A stretch of 9,056 nucleotides of DNA from Flavobacteriaceae bacterium (lineage in GTDB: Bacteria; Bacteroidota; Bacteroidia; Flavobacteriales; Flavobacteriaceae), in NCBI GenBank assembly GCA_947458575.1, contig CANHBE010000096.1, positions 1-9,056 on the forward strand. The letters are read 5' to 3'. Every line of letters begins with the position of its first letter. The first letter of the stretch is position 1. The translations under genes were made by a program, and so were the position numbers. The notes beneath the pieces are model-generated. The model saw nothing but the letters and a program-made list of their open reading frames with translations, made no database searches and was not told the origin of the DNA. Positions 6,300 to 9,056 of the stretch are shown piece after piece.

Positions 6300-7204
6300 G
6301 TTTCAAGTAAATCTTTAAGTGCAAGGTCTATCGTTCCGTAACGAAATTGAAAACCAGCACTAATTGCCTTTTCAGAACTGATCTCCTTATCGGAAAAAAG
6401 CAATTCGTGCATGTCTCCCAAAATGAGTTTCATCATAAATTTGGGGATACCCGGAAGCCAAAGTGGTTTGTTCGTTGACTTGGCAATTTTCTTTGTAAGA
6501 TCATTATTTGATACGGAATCCGGTGCCACAGCATTGTATGCGCCTTCCCAAACATTTTTAGCTGCGAAATAATACATTGCCGCTAAATCTTTGACATGAA
6601 TCCATGACATCATTTGTTTTCCATTTCCGAAAGTTGCACCCATGCCCCATTGAATTGGTTTGAGCATTTCAGCTAATGCACCTCCCTCGGCAGCTAATAC
6701 AATTCCGGTTCGCAACTTGCATGTTTTAATGCCCAGATTTTCAAATCTATCAACACTTTCCTCCCATTTTACCACCAAATCAGCGAGAAAACTGCCGTCT
6801 GAAACTGCTTCCGATTCATTGTAACGTTTCCCTGATTTATTGGGATAGATAGCCGTTCCTGATGCAGAAATTATATGCCGAACCTGATGTGGTTGATCCC
6901 TTAATAACTTGTGAAGCAAATTAGAAGCAAAAATTCTGCTTTCTATGATTTCTGTTTTATATGCAGCTGTCCAGCGCTTTGATATACTGGCACCTGCCAG
7001 GTTTATTATGATGTCAACATTTTGTATGCACCGCTCATCAATAATTCCCTTTGACGGATTCCAAAAAAAACCATGAAAACCATCGCGGTTTTCAATTTTG
7101 TTTTTGTCGGTTGTCAAGTAATTTACATCAACATTATTTTTCTGAAGAAGCTTTACTAATTTCTTTCCCACCAATCCCGTTGCTCCTGTTATTAAGATTT
7201 TCAT
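6284..7204 (-). CDS. TIGR01777-family NAD(P)-binding epimerase (YfcH/SulA-like)
   Basis: A 306-residue extended short-chain dehydrogenase/reductase. The N-terminal Rossmann fold has the nucleotide motif at 7-13 (GATGLVG). The segment NLAGASISKRWT at 68-79 with the following ESR (88-90) is diagnostic of the TIGR01777 family, and SASGTAIY at 113-120 is where related enzymes place their active-site Tyr. There is no clear YxxxK; a Lys lies three residues after Y120 instead of four. The C-terminal part (about 240-305) is the DUF1731-type tail. The reaction is not known for the family; sugar-nucleotide epimerisation is only a name by homology. It has its own promoter 14 bases before the ATG and ends inside its terminator hairpin, so it appears to be transcribed alone. 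The DUF4442 gene lies 78 bases upstream. Confidence 0.92.
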   Translation of the reverse strand: MKILITGATGLVGKKLVKLLQKNNVDVNYLTTDKNKIENRDGFHGFFWNPSKGIIDERCIQNVDIIINLAGASISKRWTAAYKTEIIESRIFASNLLHKLLRDQPHQVRHIISASGTAIYPNKSGKRYNESEAVSDGSFLADLVVKWEESVDRFENLGIKTCKLRTGIVLAAEGGALAEMLKPIQWGMGATFGNGKQMMSWIHVKDLAAMYYFAAKNVWEGAYNAVAPDSVSNNDLTKKIAKSTNKPLWLPGIPKFMMKLILGDMHELLFSDKEISSEKAISAGFQFRYGTIDLALKDLLETKNSA

Positions 7205-7217
7205 TTGATTTTTTCTT

Positions 7218-7247
7218 CAAAAATAATACAATGAAGGGCTCCCCAAA
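7218..7247 (-). promoter_or_regulatory. Promoter of the epimerase gene
   Basis: Minus strand TTTG (7247-7244), 18-base spacer, TATTTTTG (7225-7218): a full match to the Bacteroidota pattern. It ends 13 bases before the ATG, so the leader would be only about 7-10 bases. Confidence 0.7.
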
Positions 7248-7282
7248 TGAAACTTAGGTTCAATTTAACTACTGTCGAAAAG

Positions 7283-7738
7283 CTAGCTTTTGATTTTAAT
7301 AGTCCAATTAAACTTCATTTCAGCGACCACTTCACCTTTTTCATTAGTTCCTGTTGAATGCAAAACTATGATTTGGCCCTGACCTGATTTGATAGCGTCT
7401 TGAACGGCAGAGAAAACTTTTTGTCCTTCATCACAAGTAAAAAAAATTCTTCCCGTTGCTTTCTTGCTGAAGATTGAACTAGAAGCGGCAACCAACATTG
7501 ATATGTCTTGCCCAGATTCCTGTATAGCCTGCATAACCAAAACGCCAGTTGAAAGCTCAGCAGCCATTGCTTGAACTGCAAAATACAGTGAATTAAAGGG
7601 ATTTTTATTGAACCAATTGTGTTTTACAGTTGTTACACAATGATGTCTGTTAACCGAACGGAGGCGAACACCACACCAAAAAGCTGAAGGCAATTTGAAA
7701 AACAAAAACACATTAATCCTAGATGGCGAAAGAAGCAT
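7283..7738 (-). CDS. DUF4442 hotdog-fold-like protein
   Basis: A 151-residue protein of the DUF4442 family, related to PaaI-type acyl-CoA thioesterases with a hotdog fold. Features seen: a conserved opening LPSAFWCGVRL (16-26), the central YFAVQAMAAELSTG (52-65), which is the long hotdog helix, and a C-terminal strand rich in alternating hydrophobics ending FNWTIKIK. No signal peptide or membrane helix, so it is cytoplasmic. The same frame stays open 33 codons further up, but that stretch does not resemble the family and reads through the divergent promoter area; the ATG at 7738 gives the normal N-terminus. A near-consensus TATATTTA (7764-7757) lies 18 bases before this ATG. Its substrate is unknown; thioesterase activity is an inference from fold only. 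Confidence 0.83.
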   Translation of the reverse strand: MLLSPSRINVFLFFKLPSAFWCGVRLRSVNRHHCVTTVKHNWFNKNPFNSLYFAVQAMAAELSTGVLVMQAIQESGQDISMLVAASSSIFSKKATGRIFFTCDEGQKVFSAVQDAIKSGQGQIIVLHSTGTNEKGEVVAEMKFNWTIKIKS

Positions 7739-7855
7739 AAACACTGATTTTATTGCTAAATATAGGGATAATATTCTTAATACCTTCCTGTCTTTAAATG
7801 TTAATATTATGTTAATTATTAGTACTTTGCAATACACACTACTTGTTTTTAGATA

Positions 7856-7863
7856 TATATTTG
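7856..7863 (+). promoter_or_regulatory. Putative -7 box of the DUF4870 gene
   Basis: TATATTTG, an exact TAnnTTTG match, 28 bases before the ATG. The nearest TTTG upstream (7826-7829) is 26 bases away, longer than the usual 17-23, so the -33 element is doubtful. The rest of the 153-base divergent gap is AT-rich and shows no clear operator. Confidence 0.45.
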
Positions 7864-7891
7864 CATTAGAAATTACTATATACTTTTAATC

Positions 7892-8347
7892 ATGGAATCA
7901 AATTCAAACAACAGTACTGCAGCATTCATCAACTTAAGTACTCTGAGTCAATACTTTATCCCTTTTGGAAATTTCATTTTTCCGATTATCATCTGGGGTG
8001 CCAACAAGGCAAAATCAACATATATCGACGAGCAAGGAAAACAAACTATCAATTTTCAACTTAGTTTATTCCTTTACACTTTGATTTTAGTAATGGTAGC
8101 AATACCAATTGTTGTGATTGCTTTTTTCAACAATATTAGTTTTGATACATTCATCAGCAATGAAGAAGTGCTTGTAGAAAACTTTGATTTTAGCAATATG
8201 ACTGCTGCACTAACAATTGCGCTTTGTGCTATCGCTCTTTTGATTGCACTGAAAATAGCAGAGTTTTTTCTTATTATCTACGCTTCTTTAAAAACATCAA
8301 ACGGAGATAACTTCAAATATCCATTTACAATCAAATTTATCAAGTAG
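7892..8347 (+). CDS. DUF4870 (Tic20-like) membrane protein
   Basis: A 151-residue inner-membrane protein of the DUF4870 family. Three hydrophobic segments are seen, at about 17-36, 55-80 and 105-132. Between the first two is the family hallmark: a Pro-rich helix end (FPIIIWG, 30-36), then a charged loop with IDEQGKQTINFQL (45-57). The C-terminus ends in YPFTIKFIK, also typical. The short N-terminus is Asn/Ser-rich and lacks a signal peptide. The biochemical role of the family is not known. It is followed after 37 bases by a secreted GIN-domain gene on the same strand, a pairing I recall from other flavobacteria; the two are probably co-transcribed. It diverges from the DUF4442 gene. Confidence 0.88.
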   Translation: MESNSNNSTAAFINLSTLSQYFIPFGNFIFPIIIWGANKAKSTYIDEQGKQTINFQLSLFLYTLILVMVAIPIVVIAFFNNISFDTFISNEEVLVENFDFSNMTAALTIALCAIALLIALKIAEFFLIIYASLKTSNGDNFKYPFTIKFIK

Positions 8348-8384
8348 TTTCAATCAAATCAATCATCAATCAAAAAACGAAATC

Positions 8385-8627
8385 ATGTTAAAAATCATCA
8401 CAACGCTAACTTTATTCCTCATCGGAATTTTAGCAAAAGGACAAGTTACAGAAACCAGAACAGTATCATCATTTTCGAAGGTAAAAGTACATGACGGAAT
8501 TGAATTAGTTTATTTACAGGGCAACAATCCATCGATTCGAATTGAAGCCGATAATCAAGCCACTGTAAAAAACATCATGACGAAAGTGAGTAAAGAAACG
8601 CTTACTATCAATGTCTGTGAAAACTAA
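8385..8627 (+). CDS. GIN-domain (DUF2807) secreted protein, N-terminal fragment before a frameshift
   Basis: An 80-codon frame coding the first part of a DUF2807 head-GIN-domain protein. Residues 1-20 are a signal peptide: Lys3, a hydrophobic core, and a likely cut after Ala-Lys-Gly before Gln20. The mature part starts the beta-helix with the family pattern TRTVSSFSKVKVHDGIELVY (24-43), then a strand ending LTINV. It then meets TAA at 8625, far short of the usual 220-250 residues. The homologous continuation is in the next frame (8611 onward). Removing one A from the AAAA at 8620-8623 would join both parts into one frame (...NVCETKKQINEM...). Whether this is a real mutation, a sequencing error or recoding cannot be told here. 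The product would be periplasmic or surface-exposed; function unknown. Confidence 0.8.
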   Translation: MLKIITTLTLFLIGILAKGQVTETRTVSSFSKVKVHDGIELVYLQGNNPSIRIEADNQATVKNIMTKVSKETLTINVCEN

Positions 8628-9056
8628 AAAACAAATCAATGAGATGCCAAGAGCAAAGGTTTACTTAACTGCAAAGAATCTGGATCAACTAACCATCGAC
8701 GGCAACGCACAAGTCACAATTGCTGAAGAGTTACACACGAAAAATATGAAGATAATGCTGAATTCCGATGGATGCCTAAAGGGAAATTTGAAAATTGAAA
8801 ACATCGCTTCTCTGCACGCTGGCAAAAACGCTAAATTTGACGGTAAAATTGAATCTGATAGATTTACTGGTGATTTTCAAAACAATTCGAAGATCAACTT
8901 AACCGGCAGAAGTCATGAAGCCATAATGGAGACATCACACACTACTGTATTAAACGCCAGAAACTACACAACAAAAGAAATTACTATTAGATCCTTCGGA
9001 AATTCTGTTGCAGCCATCGGTGGTTATTCTATGCTTTCGGTAGAAGTTGCAGATCA
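8611..9056 (+). pseudogene. GIN-domain (DUF2807) protein, C-terminal part in the shifted frame (runs off right edge)
   Basis: An open frame of 148 codons, still open at the window edge, carrying the rest of the beta-helical GIN domain. Family-like pieces are AKVYLTAKNLDQLTIDGNAQ (8653 onward), repeated short strands with Gly/Asn turns, and SFGNSVAAIGGYSMLSVEV near the edge. It overlaps the N-terminal fragment by 17 bases and lies one frame on. The ATGs at 8611 and 8644 could start translation in principle, but a GIN domain without its signal peptide and first strands would not be exported, so I read 8385-9056 as one gene broken by a one-base insertion (or two-base deletion). Codon use looks the same on both sides and conserved residues persist, so any damage is recent or is a sequence error. 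Confidence 0.72.

Noticed and set aside
7739..7837. 33-residue N-terminal extension of the DUF4442 protein
   Set aside because: The extra residues do not match the family and cover the divergent promoter area; the ATG at 7738 gives a normal-length protein.

Overview
The window looks like chromosomal DNA of a Bacteroidota bacterium, most likely a Flavobacterium-like member of the Flavobacteriaceae. The reasons are the low GC content, A-rich leaders without clear Shine-Dalgarno sites, several -7 boxes of the Bacteroidota form TAnnTTTG (two with a matching TTTG -33 box), and proteins that read closely like flavobacterial orthologues as I remember them. No database search was possible.

Layout. 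From 1 to 7738 every gene lies on the minus strand. In transcription order (high to low coordinate) they are: a DUF4442 hotdog-like protein (7283-7738); a TIGR01777-type NAD(P)-binding epimerase (6284-7204) with its own promoter and a terminator built into its last codons; grpE (5430-6002) and dnaJ (4241-5350), with a strong promoter before grpE and a clear Rho-independent terminator after dnaJ; an ABC-2 type exporter pair, ATPase (3136-4059) and permease (1825-3126), 9 bases apart; a sigma-54 activator-type response regulator without a DNA-binding domain (435-1598); and the first 118 codons of a DEAD/DEAH-box helicase running off the left edge (1-356). On the right, diverging from the DUF4442 gene, the plus strand carries a DUF4870 membrane protein (7892-8347) and a secreted GIN-domain (DUF2807) protein split by a frameshift near 8620, whose second half stays open to the right edge.

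How the genes work together. GrpE (nucleotide exchange) and DnaJ (J-protein) are the two co-chaperones of DnaK; dnaK itself is not here. The ABC pair forms one exporter. The regulator would receive a phosphate from a histidine kinase outside the window and act on sigma-54 RNA polymerase. The DUF4870 and GIN proteins are both envelope proteins.

Most unusual content. (1) A palindromic intergenic element (1680-1813) with three perfect 18-base tandem repeats and an inverted copy, which can form three alternative hairpins inside an imperfect outer stem. (2) The regulator's missing HTH domain and GAFTSA loop. (3) A DnaJ with only two of the four CxxCxGxG zinc motifs. (4) The frameshifted GIN gene. 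I see no mobile element, CRISPR array, tRNA or rRNA, and no clear sign of an undescribed multi-gene system; most of the window is core chromosome.
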